Assembly: GCF_000729995.1 (NCBI RefSeq)
Contig: NZ_JNFG01000044.1
Coordinates: 1 to 47,544 of the forward strand
DNA: 47,544 nt
Direction of reading: 5' to 3'
Source: Caballeronia sordidicola
GTDB lineage: Bacteria > Pseudomonadota > Gammaproteobacteria > Burkholderiales > Burkholderiaceae
The position numbers were made by a program, and so were the translations under genes. Numbering within the stretch: position 1 is the stretch's first letter; each line of letters starts with the position of its first letter. Positions 16,668 through 24,758 of this stretch are shown in pieces. The notes under the pieces are model-generated. The model had not been told where the DNA came from and made no database searches. It was given only the letters and a program-made list of their open reading frames with translations.

Positions 16668-18098
16668 TTATGCTCCGATCAGGCTTTGTCCGCACACGCG
16701 CACCACGTTGCCTGTGATGCCGGCGGAAGCGGGACTGGCGAGCCACGCGATTGTCTCCGCCACGTCCACGGGCTGGCCGCCCTGGCTCATCGAATTCATG
16801 CGTCGTCCGGCTTCGCGAAGTCCCAGCGGAATGCGGGCGGTCATCTGCGTTTCGATGAACCCGGGCGCCACCGCATTGATCGTGATGCCGCGTGTACGAA
16901 GCGGCTCCGCCATGCTTTGCACGCGGCCGATCACGCCGGCCTTCGAGGTCGCGTAATTGGTCTGGCCGAGATTGCCGGCGATGCCGCTGATCGACGACAC
17001 CCCTATGATCCGGCCGCCTGCATGCAGCACATTCTGGTCGAGCAGCAAGTCGTCTATGCGTTCCTGCGCCGAGAGGTTCACATCGATCACGCTGTCCCAC
17101 GCCGCCTCCGTCATCTTCGCGATGGTCTTGTCGCGCGTGATGCCGGCGTTGTGCACGACGATATCGATACCACCCAGCGCTAGCAGCGCGGCCGCAATGG
17201 TCTCGGGTGCGTCGGGTGCGGCGATATCCGCGACGAGCGCCGTGTGCGCCCCTTGCGACGGCCACGCATCTTCCAGCGCGAGCATGGTCTGGTCGAGCGC
17301 GTCCTGTGCCTGAGGGACATCCAGCCCGATCACGTGCGCGCCACGATCGGCCAGCACCTGCGCGATTGCTGCACCAATGCCGCGTGCCGCGCCCGTGACG
17401 AGCGCACGTTTGCCCGCGAGCGGCTGGTCCCAGTCGGCGGGTGGCGTAGACGGCGTGGCGTCGATATGCACCACTTGCCCCGACACATACGCCGAGCGCG
17501 GCGAGAGCAGAAAACGCAAGGCGCCTTCAATATCGGCGCCCGGTTCCACCTGAACCAGATTTGCAGAGATGCCGCCACGCGCTTCCTTGCCAAGCGAACG
17601 TGTCATGCCTTCCAGTGCCCGTTGCGCGGTCCACGCGCGCGGTGACGTGCACGATTGAGGCGGCAACCCAAGCACGACGATACGGCCGCTTTTCGCCACC
17701 GAGCGGATGGCATCGTGGAAGAAGCCGTAGAGCGCATGCAGTTGCGTGCTATCGGAAATACCCGTGGCATCGAAGATCAGCGCCTGCACCCGGTCGTTTG
17801 CCGGCGCGCCCGGCGCGCGCGGTTCGAAGCGTCCGCTCATCGCGCCGTGTTGCGCCACAACCGGCAACCAGCCGAGCGCACTTTCGTGGGCCACGCTCGT
17901 CATGCCGAGGGAGGTGAGGAGAGCAATCAGCGGTTCAAACAACGTAGGCGACGGCCCCGCTCCGATCGCTGCTATACCGCCGAATTCCGCGCGACCCAGC
18001 GCATGCCGCCGCAATACTTCCGGCTGAGGCAAGCCGATGGAACGCGCGACGCTCGCGCCGAACGGGGAATTGACGAAGTCGAGATAGCGATCTTTCAT
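16668..18098 (-). CDS. Long FabG-type 3-oxoacyl reductase (FabG4-like SDR)
   Basis: A 476-residue short-chain dehydrogenase of the high-molecular-weight FabG (FabG4-like) type. The C-terminal half (230-476) is a full SDR: nucleotide-binding 'VTGAARGIGAAIA', 'HNAGITRD', and catalytic Ser369, Tyr382 and Lys386 in 'SSISG...YATSK'. The N-terminal half (about 1-215) is a degenerate Rossmann unit that keeps the strand order but lacks the catalytic Tyr/Lys pair. In such enzymes it helps oligomerise. The reaction is interconversion of 3-ketoacyl and (R)-3-hydroxyacyl thioesters. It lies between FadE (36 bp upstream) and MaoC (2 bp downstream). Direction in vivo is inferred to be oxidative from the neighbours. 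Confidence 0.9.
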   Translation of the reverse strand: MKDRYLDFVNSPFGASVARSIGLPQPEVLRRHALGRAEFGGIAAIGAGPSPTLFEPLIALLTSLGMTSVAHESALGWLPVVAQHGAMSGRFEPRAPGAPANDRVQALIFDATGISDSTQLHALYGFFHDAIRSVAKSGRIVVLGLPPQSCTSPRAWTAQRALEGMTRSLGKEARGGISANLVQVEPGADIEGALRFLLSPRSAYVSGQVVHIDATPSTPPADWDQPLAGKRALVTGAARGIGAAIAQVLADRGAHVIGLDVPQAQDALDQTMLALEDAWPSQGAHTALVADIAAPDAPETIAAALLALGGIDIVVHNAGITRDKTIAKMTEAAWDSVIDVNLSAQERIDDLLLDQNVLHAGGRIIGVSSISGIAGNLGQTNYATSKAGVIGRVQSMAEPLRTRGITINAVAPGFIETQMTARIPLGLREAGRRMNSMSQGGQPVDVAETIAWLASPASAGITGNVVRVCGQSLIGA

Positions 18099-18134
18099 GC
18101 CTGCCTGAAAACGGTTTAGCGCTTATGTGAAGCG

Positions 18135-20639
18135 TCACGCATGGATTTCCTCGGGCTCGATCGACAGGGCTTCCTGGCGTTTCTTCAATGCATCGAGCAT
18201 ACCGAAATCCGCGCCAAAGTCATCTACCTTGACGACTTCCACGCCGTAACGCGCGTAGTCGGAGAGTACCTGACGTTCGGCCGTATCGATCAAACCACGC
18301 GTTTCGCAGGCCGCGGCCCAGGCATCGAGTTCGGGCAGGCTTTGCGGCATCGGCGGGATTTGCCGGGCTTTAACCGCGTCTCGCAGCTTGCTCTCGATCT
18401 GGGCGTAACGCGGACTAAGCGCGAACATCAACTCGCCGTAACCGAGCGGATCGATATGCACGGGCGGCGCGTACGAGTCCGCAATCAGACGTTCGCGGGC
18501 GTCGCCGGGCGTTGTCATCAACTCGGCGATAGCCGTCCCTAACCGATCCCCCGGCACGCGATGCGGCATGCCAAAAGGAAACGCGAGCGCGCGCACGAAC
18601 CCGGCCGCGAACGGCTTCGGATAATTGGAGAGTACGCCTTCGAAGGCCGTTTGCGCTTGATGTAACGCATCTTCAACGCCCCAGCGCACGAGCGGAAGAT
18701 CGGCTTCAGGGCGGCCATCGTCTTCGAAACGCTTGAGCGTGGCCGAGATCAGGTAGAGCTGCGAGAGAATATCGCCGAGTCTTGCCGACAGGCGTTCGCG
18801 TCGCTTCAGTTCGCCGCCGAGCGCGAACATCGATACATCCGCGAGCAGCGCGAATGCCGTGGCGAAGCGTGTGGCCGCGCGATAGTACGGCACAAGACGC
18901 GAGTCGGCACGGGCAGGTTTGGGGATCAGCGCGCTGCCGCCCAACGCGAACACCAAGCTGCGCACCATATTCGATGCAGTGAAATTCGCGTGACCGAAGA
19001 AGGCGCTGTCGAAATCACGCAGGCCTTTGGCGCGGTCGGCATCGCGGGTAGCGGTCATCTCTTTCAGCACATACGGATGACAGCGGATTGCGCCCTGACC
19101 AAAGATAATCAGGCTGCGCGTGAGGATGTTCGCGCCTTCCACCGTGATCGAGATGGGCACCTGTTGATAAGCGCGCGCGAGGAAATTCGATGGTCCCATG
19201 CAGATACCCTTGCCCGCGACGACGTCCATGCCGTCGTTGATCACTTTGCGTGCGCGTTCGGTGATGTGATATTTCGCGATCGCGGAAATCACCGACGGTT
19301 TCTCGCCAAGATCAACGCCTTGCGCCGACAAGCGGCGTGCCGCGTCCATCACATACAAGTTGCCGCCCATGCGTCCGAGCGCTTCCTGTACGCCTTCAAA
19401 CTTGCCGATGGCTGTGCGGAACTGCCGACGCACGGCGGAATACGCACCGGTGCCGCGCACGGCCAGCTTCGCCATGCCCACGTTCGACGATGGCAACGAA
19501 ATGGCGCGTCCCGCTGCGAGACATTCCATCAGCATGCGCCAGCCGTTGCCGACCTGTTCGCGTCCACCGATCACCCATTCGAGCGGGATAAATACATCCT
19601 TGCCCCAGTTCGGACCGTTCTGGAACACCGCGTTCAGGGGCCAGTGACGGCGGCCGATGTTCACGCCCGGATGCGCGGTCGGGATGAGCGCGCAAGTAAT
19701 GCCCGCTTCATCGGCGGCGCCTAGCAGATGGTCGGGATCGAGTGCGCGAAACGCGAGGCCGAGCACGGTCGCGATCGGCCCGAGCGTGATGTACCGCTTA
19801 TCCCAGGTCACGCGAAAGCCGAGCGTTTCGCGGCCCTCATGCAACCCCTTGCACACGATGCCCACGTCGGGAATGGCCGCCGCGTCCGATCCGGCGTAGG
19901 GACTGGTCAGCGCGAAGCAGGGGATTTCATCACCACGAGCGAGGCGCGGCAGATAGTGATTCTTCTGCGCTTCGGTGCCGTAGTGCATCAGCAATTCGGC
20001 GGGTCCGAGCGAATTGGGCACCATCACCGACACCGCTGCAGCAGAGCAGCGCGTGGCGAGTTTCATGATGACTTGTGAATGCGCGTAGGCGGAGAATTGC
20101 TTGCCGCCGTACTGCTTCGGAATGATCATGCCGAGGAAGCCCTTCGACTTGATGAACTGCCACGTTTGCGGCGACAGGTCTTGCCACACCGCCGTTGTTT
20201 CCCAGTCGTTGGCGAGGTCGCAGAGTTGCGTGCATTCCGTATCGATGAACGCACTTTCTTCTGCCGTGAGCACCGGTGCGCCGAGGGCAAGCAGCGTGTC
20301 CCACTTTGGACGTCCTGAGAACAACTCAGCATCCCACCAGACCGTGCCTGCTTCAATCGCATCGCGTTCGGTCGGCGACATCTCCGGCAGGATCTTGCGG
20401 AACAGCTCGAAGATGGGTTTGGTCAGCAGCGCGCGGCGAAGCGGCTTGATAGCAAGCACGAGCGCGGGCAGCACGAAGACGATCGCAAGCAGCGCTGTGA
20501 CGACCGGTCCGGTCACCCCCGCGAACCAACCGACAGCCACCCATATCACCGTCCATGCGAGCCACGCAACTGCGGGCGCTTGCATATACAGAAGAGCGCC
20601 GCTCACGATAAACAAGGCGACCACGAAGCTGGCTGTCAT
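18135..20639 (-). CDS. fadE: FadE-type acyl-CoA dehydrogenase
   Basis: Flavin-dependent acyl-CoA dehydrogenase that makes the 2-enoyl-CoA in the first step of beta-oxidation. At 834 residues it matches the long FadE family rather than ordinary 380-residue dehydrogenases. Hydrophobic segments at residues 3-60 predict membrane association. The dehydrogenase core (about 75-530) contains 'FALTSPYAGSDAAAIPD', 'YITLGPIATVLGLAFRA' and 'SITVEGANILTRSLIIFGQ'. The C-terminal FadE-specific region (about 530-834) contains 'PFGMPHRVPGDRLG'. AAGGAGAGG sits 4 bases before the ATG. It opens the catalytic part of the operon downstream of the TetR gene. Confidence 0.94.
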   Translation of the reverse strand: MTASFVVALFIVSGALLYMQAPAVAWLAWTVIWVAVGWFAGVTGPVVTALLAIVFVLPALVLAIKPLRRALLTKPIFELFRKILPEMSPTERDAIEAGTVWWDAELFSGRPKWDTLLALGAPVLTAEESAFIDTECTQLCDLANDWETTAVWQDLSPQTWQFIKSKGFLGMIIPKQYGGKQFSAYAHSQVIMKLATRCSAAAVSVMVPNSLGPAELLMHYGTEAQKNHYLPRLARGDEIPCFALTSPYAGSDAAAIPDVGIVCKGLHEGRETLGFRVTWDKRYITLGPIATVLGLAFRALDPDHLLGAADEAGITCALIPTAHPGVNIGRRHWPLNAVFQNGPNWGKDVFIPLEWVIGGREQVGNGWRMLMECLAAGRAISLPSSNVGMAKLAVRGTGAYSAVRRQFRTAIGKFEGVQEALGRMGGNLYVMDAARRLSAQGVDLGEKPSVISAIAKYHITERARKVINDGMDVVAGKGICMGPSNFLARAYQQVPISITVEGANILTRSLIIFGQGAIRCHPYVLKEMTATRDADRAKGLRDFDSAFFGHANFTASNMVRSLVFALGGSALIPKPARADSRLVPYYRAATRFATAFALLADVSMFALGGELKRRERLSARLGDILSQLYLISATLKRFEDDGRPEADLPLVRWGVEDALHQAQTAFEGVLSNYPKPFAAGFVRALAFPFGMPHRVPGDRLGTAIAELMTTPGDARERLIADSYAPPVHIDPLGYGELMFALSPRYAQIESKLRDAVKARQIPPMPQSLPELDAWAAACETRGLIDTAERQVLSDYARYGVEVVKVDDFGADFGMLDALKKRQEALSIEPEEIHA

Positions 20640-20730
20640 GACGACCTCTCCTTATGTTGTTCGATAGTGTGCGCTGGAACGGTATGGAGGCGGTGTGCAT
20701 CGGCAGCTTATTGTTCAGCACATTACATAC

Positions 20731-20760
20731 CCGGTACGTGCGTTCTCAAGTGCGTTCTTA
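20731..20760 (-). promoter_or_regulatory. Candidate regulator half-sites upstream of fadE
   Basis: Two direct copies of GTGCGTTCT (20739-20747 and 20750-20758) are spaced 11 bp apart, about one helical turn. Read on the minus strand each contains AGAACGC, the same half-site as in the palindrome upstream of the TetR gene. A second imperfect palindrome, ACATACC-C-GGTACGT, overlaps at 20725-20739. The site lies in the 123-bp gap between the TetR stop and the fadE start. Confidence 0.5.
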
Positions 20761-20762
20761 TC

Positions 20763-21614
20763 TCAGGCAACGGCATGTTGTGACGCGATGTCGTGCGCTA
20801 ACGGACCTATGTTCAAAGGGTCCGCCGTCAAGCTCGCTGCGCTGTTCGAGGCCGGCTCGCGCCCGGCGAACATGGAGGCGAACGGGCAGGCGCCGTTTGC
20901 GCGAGACAGGGGCGCCTTGAGTGCGGCCACCATGACGAGTGCGAGACGGCCGATCAATTGCGAGTCCTCCAGACGCTGACCCTGCGTGAAATCGGCGATC
21001 AGGCTATTGGTATCGGCTCCGGCGAGAATGCCGCTCAACGAGCCGATGCAAAAGTGCAGCCGCCAGCCAAGTTCTTCGCGAGGCAAATGCGGCAGCACAG
21101 TTTGAAACGCGCAGAAGAAGCGCTCGGCGACATCCGCATAGATTCCGCGCAGGAAGTTGCGAATGAACGGCGACGGGTCGGTGTAAGCGCGGCCGAGGAG
21201 GCGAAGCAACGCAGGGCCGCTTTTCTCGAGGCAGCGAGATTGCTCGAGCGCCGGAATGAACATCGCGCCGAGGATGTGCTCGCAGGTGAGTTGCGAACCC
21301 AGAGAGGACTGGAAGCGTTCGAGCAAGGCCAGGCGGTTCTGGTTGAGACCATCGAGGCGACGGCTGAGCATCGCGTGGACCAGCGCGTCCTTGCCGCCGA
21401 AGTGATAGTTCACGGCGGCCAGATTGGCATCGGCGCGAGCCGTGATGAGCCGCATCGACATACCTTCGTAACCGGCGTCAATGAAGAGCGCTTCGGCGGC
21501 GTCGAGGAGGCGGGTCTTGGTATCGCCGGACGCGCGTGATGAAGCGCGACTGGATGCGGTGGGGGTGGAACGGGTAGGCACTGGCGTCTCCGGAACCGCT
21601 GCGGCGGTCCACAT
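20763..21614 (-). CDS. TetR-family regulator of the fatty-acid operon
   Basis: A 283-residue TetR repressor. The frame is open to 21698, but the ATG at 21614 is preferred because it leaves the operator-like palindrome (21650-21667) outside the coding region. The first 30 residues are Pro/Thr/Ser-rich. The helix-turn-helix (about 32-78) reads 'TRLLDAAEALFIDAGYEGMS' and continues 'ANLAAVNYHFGGKDALVHAM'. The rest is the all-helical ligand domain, probably binding an acyl-CoA by analogy with fatty-acid TetR regulators of beta-proteobacteria (FadP-type). It is the first gene of the operon that includes fadE, so it probably represses itself and the catabolic genes. Ligand and family subgroup are inferences. 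Confidence 0.85.
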   Translation of the reverse strand: MWTAAAVPETPVPTRSTPTASSRASSRASGDTKTRLLDAAEALFIDAGYEGMSMRLITARADANLAAVNYHFGGKDALVHAMLSRRLDGLNQNRLALLERFQSSLGSQLTCEHILGAMFIPALEQSRCLEKSGPALLRLLGRAYTDPSPFIRNFLRGIYADVAERFFCAFQTVLPHLPREELGWRLHFCIGSLSGILAGADTNSLIADFTQGQRLEDSQLIGRLALVMVAALKAPLSRANGACPFASMFAGREPASNSAASLTADPLNIGPLAHDIASQHAVA

Positions 21615-21649
21615 TCTGGGAATGGTCGATGGTCGAGTAAAGCCTTTAA

Positions 21650-21667
21650 TTAAAACGGGCGTTCTAA
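21650..21667. promoter_or_regulatory. Near-perfect 18-bp palindrome, probable TetR operator
   Basis: TTAAAACG-GG-CGTTCTAA: the arms match at 7 of 8 positions with a 2-bp centre. It lies 36 bp upstream of the chosen TetR start. Size and symmetry are typical of TetR operators, so autoregulation is likely. Confidence 0.65.
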
Positions 21668-21760
21668 TCAAGATAAAAAGCTTTGGCGATATCGACAAGC
21701 CATTTCATGGAGCGTGTTCTCTAAAAAGAGAACGATCGTGCAAGGGGACGGGACGCGCAG

Positions 21761-21790
21761 AAAAAAATGGGGACGCGAGCGCGTCCCCAT
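21761..21790 (-). terminator. Rho-independent terminator of the MFS gene
   Basis: On the minus strand ATGGGGACGC-GCTC-GCGTCCCCAT folds into a 10-bp perfect stem and is followed by T7. It lies 20 bp after the stop of the transporter gene. Confidence 0.9.
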
Positions 21791-21809
21791 CGACTAAAAA
21801 TGCTTGAAG

Positions 21810-23030
21810 CTAACTTGTCACCCCGACATGCTTCGCGGACTCGGTCATGTCAATGCCGCGGCGTTCGCGGCTAAAGAAAATAAGCCCCGCGATCACCACG
21901 GCGACGGTGCCGCCGACCAGCGCCATGGCAAGTCCGTAGTTATTGCCGTTCTTGATAGCGATAGACGCTTGCATGGTCGCATTGACCGATGCCAGCAGAT
22001 TCCCCAACTGATAGATAAGTCCAGGAAATGTGGCGCGGATCTCATCGGGCGATATCTCATTCAAGTGAACCGGGATAACGCCCCAGGCGCCCTGAACGGA
22101 TATCTGCATCAGGAAAGCGCCAGCGGCCAACGCAACGGGGCCAGTCGAAAATGCCCAGAGCGGCAATACCGGCAACGCGATCAAAGCGGCAATAAAAATT
22201 GCCCAGCGGCGCCCGATTTTTTCCGACATGGACCCGAAGAACAGGCCGCCGCAGATCGCCCCGATATTCAGGACAATGGTAATGAGCGCGACCGTGTGGG
22301 GATCAAAGTGATGCTGTTCGCGCAGGAAGGTCGGATAAAGATCCTGGGTGCCGTGCGAGAAGAAGTTGAACGCGGTCATCAAGACAATGGCATAAATGGA
22401 CAACTGCCAGTTCTGCTTGAGCGTCTTCAGCAAGCCGGGCCGTGGCCGCTTCTCCATGGCCTTCCACGCCGGCGATTCAGGCACGTGTGCGCGCACATAT
22501 AAAACCAGCAGCGCAGGCGCCACGCCGATAAAGAACATTCCGCGCCAGCCAACATATTGATACAAGACGCCGAACACGATGGAAGCCAGCAGGTACCCGC
22601 TTGGATAACCCGCTTGCAAAAGGCCTGAGACAAAACCACGTGCTTTGGTCGGCACGGTTTCCATCGTCAGGGCCGAGCCAACGCCCCATTCACCGCCCAT
22701 TGCAATGCCGAACAGCGAGCGCAACACGAGCAGCGTAAAGAGATTCGGCGAAAAGCCCGAGAGCATTTCCAGCAGCGAATAGATGGCGATATTGACCATC
22801 AGCGTCGGCCGCCGGCCGAACTTGTCGGCGAGACGACCGAAGATCAGCGCTCCAATAGGGCGCATCGCCAGCGTCAGGGTAATACCTAATGCGACCTCCG
22901 GAATCTTCGTATTGAATTCCGCGGCGATATCTTTCAATACGAAAACCATTAGAAAGAAATCGAAGGCATCGAGTGTCCAGCCTAAATAGGCCGCAATCGT
23001 CACGTTTCTTTGTTCTCGCGTCCAGCTCAT
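21810..23030 (-). CDS. MFS transporter, lactate/organic-acid permease type (SHS family-like)
   Basis: A 406-residue inner-membrane permease with 12 predicted helices. 'GWTLDAFDFFLMVFVLKDIA' opens the first span and 'GRLADKFGRRPTLM' is the MFS loop 2-3 signature; 'GMSMSEKIGRRW'-like residues around 'FGSMSEKIGRRW' repeat it in the second half. 'RSLFGIAMGGEWGVGSAL' and 'PESPAW' are typical of the sialate/lactate:H+ symporter branch. GGGGAG sits 9 bases before the ATG. A monocarboxylate such as lactate or pyruvate is the best guess for substrate. The gene has its own terminator and is not coupled to a catabolic gene. Confidence 0.85.
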   Translation of the reverse strand: MSWTREQRNVTIAAYLGWTLDAFDFFLMVFVLKDIAAEFNTKIPEVALGITLTLAMRPIGALIFGRLADKFGRRPTLMVNIAIYSLLEMLSGFSPNLFTLLVLRSLFGIAMGGEWGVGSALTMETVPTKARGFVSGLLQAGYPSGYLLASIVFGVLYQYVGWRGMFFIGVAPALLVLYVRAHVPESPAWKAMEKRPRPGLLKTLKQNWQLSIYAIVLMTAFNFFSHGTQDLYPTFLREQHHFDPHTVALITIVLNIGAICGGLFFGSMSEKIGRRWAIFIAALIALPVLPLWAFSTGPVALAAGAFLMQISVQGAWGVIPVHLNEISPDEIRATFPGLIYQLGNLLASVNATMQASIAIKNGNNYGLAMALVGGTVAVVIAGLIFFSRERRGIDMTESAKHVGVTS

Positions 23031-23422
23031 TGCCGTAATCTCCCCATTCGCGTAATTGATTAATCATGACGACGTGACCGAAGCTTTCTCTGCGCCGCGC
23101 CGGATAAGGCGCTCGGCCGCTGTCGGCAGGGTGGAGTGTACGCCGCTGTTTAATTGGATGCTCGCCGCGATCCGCCAAACTGGTATTAACCCCGGTATGG
23201 TTTGATGTTTTCTGTGCAATGCATCGATCGGATAGCTTTCGAATAAATCGATGAATTAAAGAAAATGTAAGTTAATTGAATTATTTTTGTATTAAATGGA
23301 TTTGAGGAAGACGGCTTGGCGCACTTCGCTCGGGGGCAAGACATCGGTTCACCTCTGGACAAGTGTGGGCGCTGGACAAAATTGATACTGGCCGCATTGA
23401 AACAAGTCCAGCCGAGCCTCCC
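23031..23422. other. 392-bp AT-rich intergenic region
   Basis: No convincing gene. The part from about 23200 to 23300 is unusually AT-rich for this genome and probably holds the promoter of the minus-strand transporter. The open frame that covers much of it on the minus strand has no ribosome site and no recognisable protein character. Confidence 0.5.
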
Positions 23423-23548
23423 ATGTCCGCTACTCCTCGCGCCCGATGGCCCTATGTCTTCATCTCGGCTTTCCTCGGCACCGCAATCGAACAATACGAT
23501 TTCCTGCTCTACGGCACGGCTTCGGCGCTTGTATTCAAAGACTTCTAG
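23423..23548 (+). pseudogene. 5' fragment of an MHS/MFS-type transporter gene
   Basis: Forty-one codons starting at an ATG, then TAG. The residues 'FISAFLGTAIEQYDFLLYG' (shortened) match the first membrane helix of metabolite:H+ symporters, where the family has a GTxIExYDFxLYG motif, and continue to 'LVFKDF'. The remaining roughly 390 residues of the transporter are absent. The stop is followed at once by the end of an AraC-type gene, so this is a deletion remnant. It is not a duplicate of the intact transporter at 21810-23030, whose N-terminus differs. Confidence 0.75.
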
Positions 23549-23694
23549 TGTCGCTATCGATAGAAAGGATAGCTTATCGAAACGGCTTTAACGATGCCGC
23601 CCATTTCAGCCGCCGTTTTCGCGCGGCCTTCGGAATGTCGCCGCGGGACTTTCGGCATGGCGACGGTGGGGCGTTGGCGCGTTCGACGAGCTAG
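23549..23694 (+). pseudogene. 3' fragment of an AraC-family regulator gene
   Basis: The last 48 or so codons of an AraC regulator, containing only the second helix-turn-helix: 'SIERIAYRNGFNDAAHFSRR' and 'FRAAFGMSPRDFR'. These match the AraC signature around the recognition helix. The frame differs from the transporter fragment that abuts it. No start codon or N-terminal domain exists, so it is not expressed as a regulator. Confidence 0.8.
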
Positions 23695-23942
23695 TGCGCG
23701 CCGACCAGCGCCCGTAATCCGGGGTCACGGATCTCCAGCAAATCGAACAAGCCAAGCGCTCGTAATGCGGGTAGAGCCTCGACAATATCGTTCTCCGCCG
23801 CTGTACGCTCGTTCGCGGGCGTCAAGGGATCGGCCCAGACTCGTGCATTGGCGAGGAACGCACCGACGGTGCCTTTGCGAACGGAGACGCCGTTCAGCGT
23901 GACGTTGTTGAGGTCATCGGGAAGGATATCTGCAGCGCGCAT
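23691..23942 (-). CDS. Small conserved-type hypothetical protein
   Basis: An 83-residue acidic protein of unknown function with predicted alternating strand and helices: 'NVTLNGVSVRKGTVGAFLAN', then 'DIVEALPALRALGLFDLLEI' and 'RDPGLRALV'. AGGAG lies 6 bases before the ATG at 23942 and only 3 bases before an adjacent ATG at 23945, so 23942 is preferred. Codon use fits the genome. Its stop overlaps the end of the AraC remnant by a few bases, so it borders the deletion scar. I recognise the general type from Burkholderiaceae genomes but cannot name a family. Confidence 0.7.
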   Translation of the reverse strand: MRAADILPDDLNNVTLNGVSVRKGTVGAFLANARVWADPLTPANERTAAENDIVEALPALRALGLFDLLEIRDPGLRALVGAH

Positions 23943-24052
23943 CATGTACTCCTGGTGTGGTTGACCCCCTCGACTCTATCGAGCGGCAATCGAACGCGCT
24001 GCGGAGTAAATGCCATTCGATACGTTTTCCACGCCAACGGGACGGCTCACGA

Positions 24053-24078
24053 GCCATTGCAAGCCATTGCAAGCTATT
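24053..24078. repeat. Short tandem repeat at the end of the Lrp gene
   Basis: The unit GCCATTGCAA occurs twice in tandem (24053-24072) followed by a partial third copy, GCTATT, immediately after the Lrp stop. It looks like replication slippage. Confidence 0.6.
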
Positions 24079-24607
24079 AACTCCACTCCGTATCCGCATT
24101 CTCATCAGGTTCATGTAACGTCATTCCCGCCAACGGCAGCGGCAACGCCGTCTTATATCTAACTTGCTTGAGCGCGAAGCTTGAACGGATGTTCGAGATG
24201 CCCGGGATCTTCGTAAGCCGTTCAATGATGAAGCGCTGCAGCGACTGGATGTCCGGCATCATCACGCGCAGCAGATAATCCGCGTCACCGGTCATCAGGT
24301 AACACTCCATGACCTCGGGCCGCTCGCCGATCGCTTCTTCGAAACGCCGCAGCGCGTCTTCATCCTGTTTCGTCAGGCTGACATGAATGAACACATTGAT
24401 CCGCAAGCCCAACGGTTCCGGGTTTAGCAGCGTGACCTGCTGTTTAAACAGCCCCAGCTTTTCGAGCGCTCGCACGCGGTTAAAACAAGGCGTCTGCGAC
24501 AGGTTCACCGCCCGCGCCAGTTCCGAATTAGTGATGCGCGCATTCTGCTGCAACTGGTTCAGGATGCCGATGTCGATACGGTCCAGGCGCTTAGGCAATG
24601 TGGTCAT
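24077..24607 (-). CDS. Lrp/AsnC-family transcriptional regulator
   Basis: A 176-residue feast/famine regulator. The N-terminal helix-turn-helix reads 'LDRIDIGILNQLQQNARITN' (shortened) and 'AVNLSQTPCFNRVRALEKLG'. The C-terminal RAM ligand domain spans about 70-150 with 'VMECYLMTGDADYLLRVMM'. It is slightly longer than Lrp because of a 20-residue tail. The ATG at 24607 was preferred over the frame start at 24652, since the N-terminal MTTLPKRLD lead is typical. It is divergent from the E1 gene with a 151-bp shared region, so it probably senses an amino acid and controls the E1, as Lrp-like MdeR does next to mdeB. Confidence 0.9.
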   Translation of the reverse strand: MTTLPKRLDRIDIGILNQLQQNARITNSELARAVNLSQTPCFNRVRALEKLGLFKQQVTLLNPEPLGLRINVFIHVSLTKQDEDALRRFEEAIGERPEVMECYLMTGDADYLLRVMMPDIQSLQRFIIERLTKIPGISNIRSSFALKQVRYKTALPLPLAGMTLHEPDENADTEWS

Positions 24608-24758
24608 AGCTCGAATATTCTGGAAAAGTGGACGTACACGGAATAAATACACTATCCCGGAGCCCGATTAAAAGCAAATGAGAGGCACATTCTGCGACGC
24701 AATAGTTAAGCTGTATTCATAAGCAGCGCTATTCCCCCATTCAATGCGGAGCCGTGCC

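Noticed and set aside
15736..17265. MaoC gene starting at 17265 as a FabG-MaoC fusion
   Set aside because: The first 200 codons are an out-of-frame reading of the FabG gene; the ATG at 16665 fits the family and the 2-base gap.
23186..23494. 102-codon minus-strand gene in the AT-rich region
   Set aside because: No ribosome site, no family features, and it overlaps the transporter fragment.
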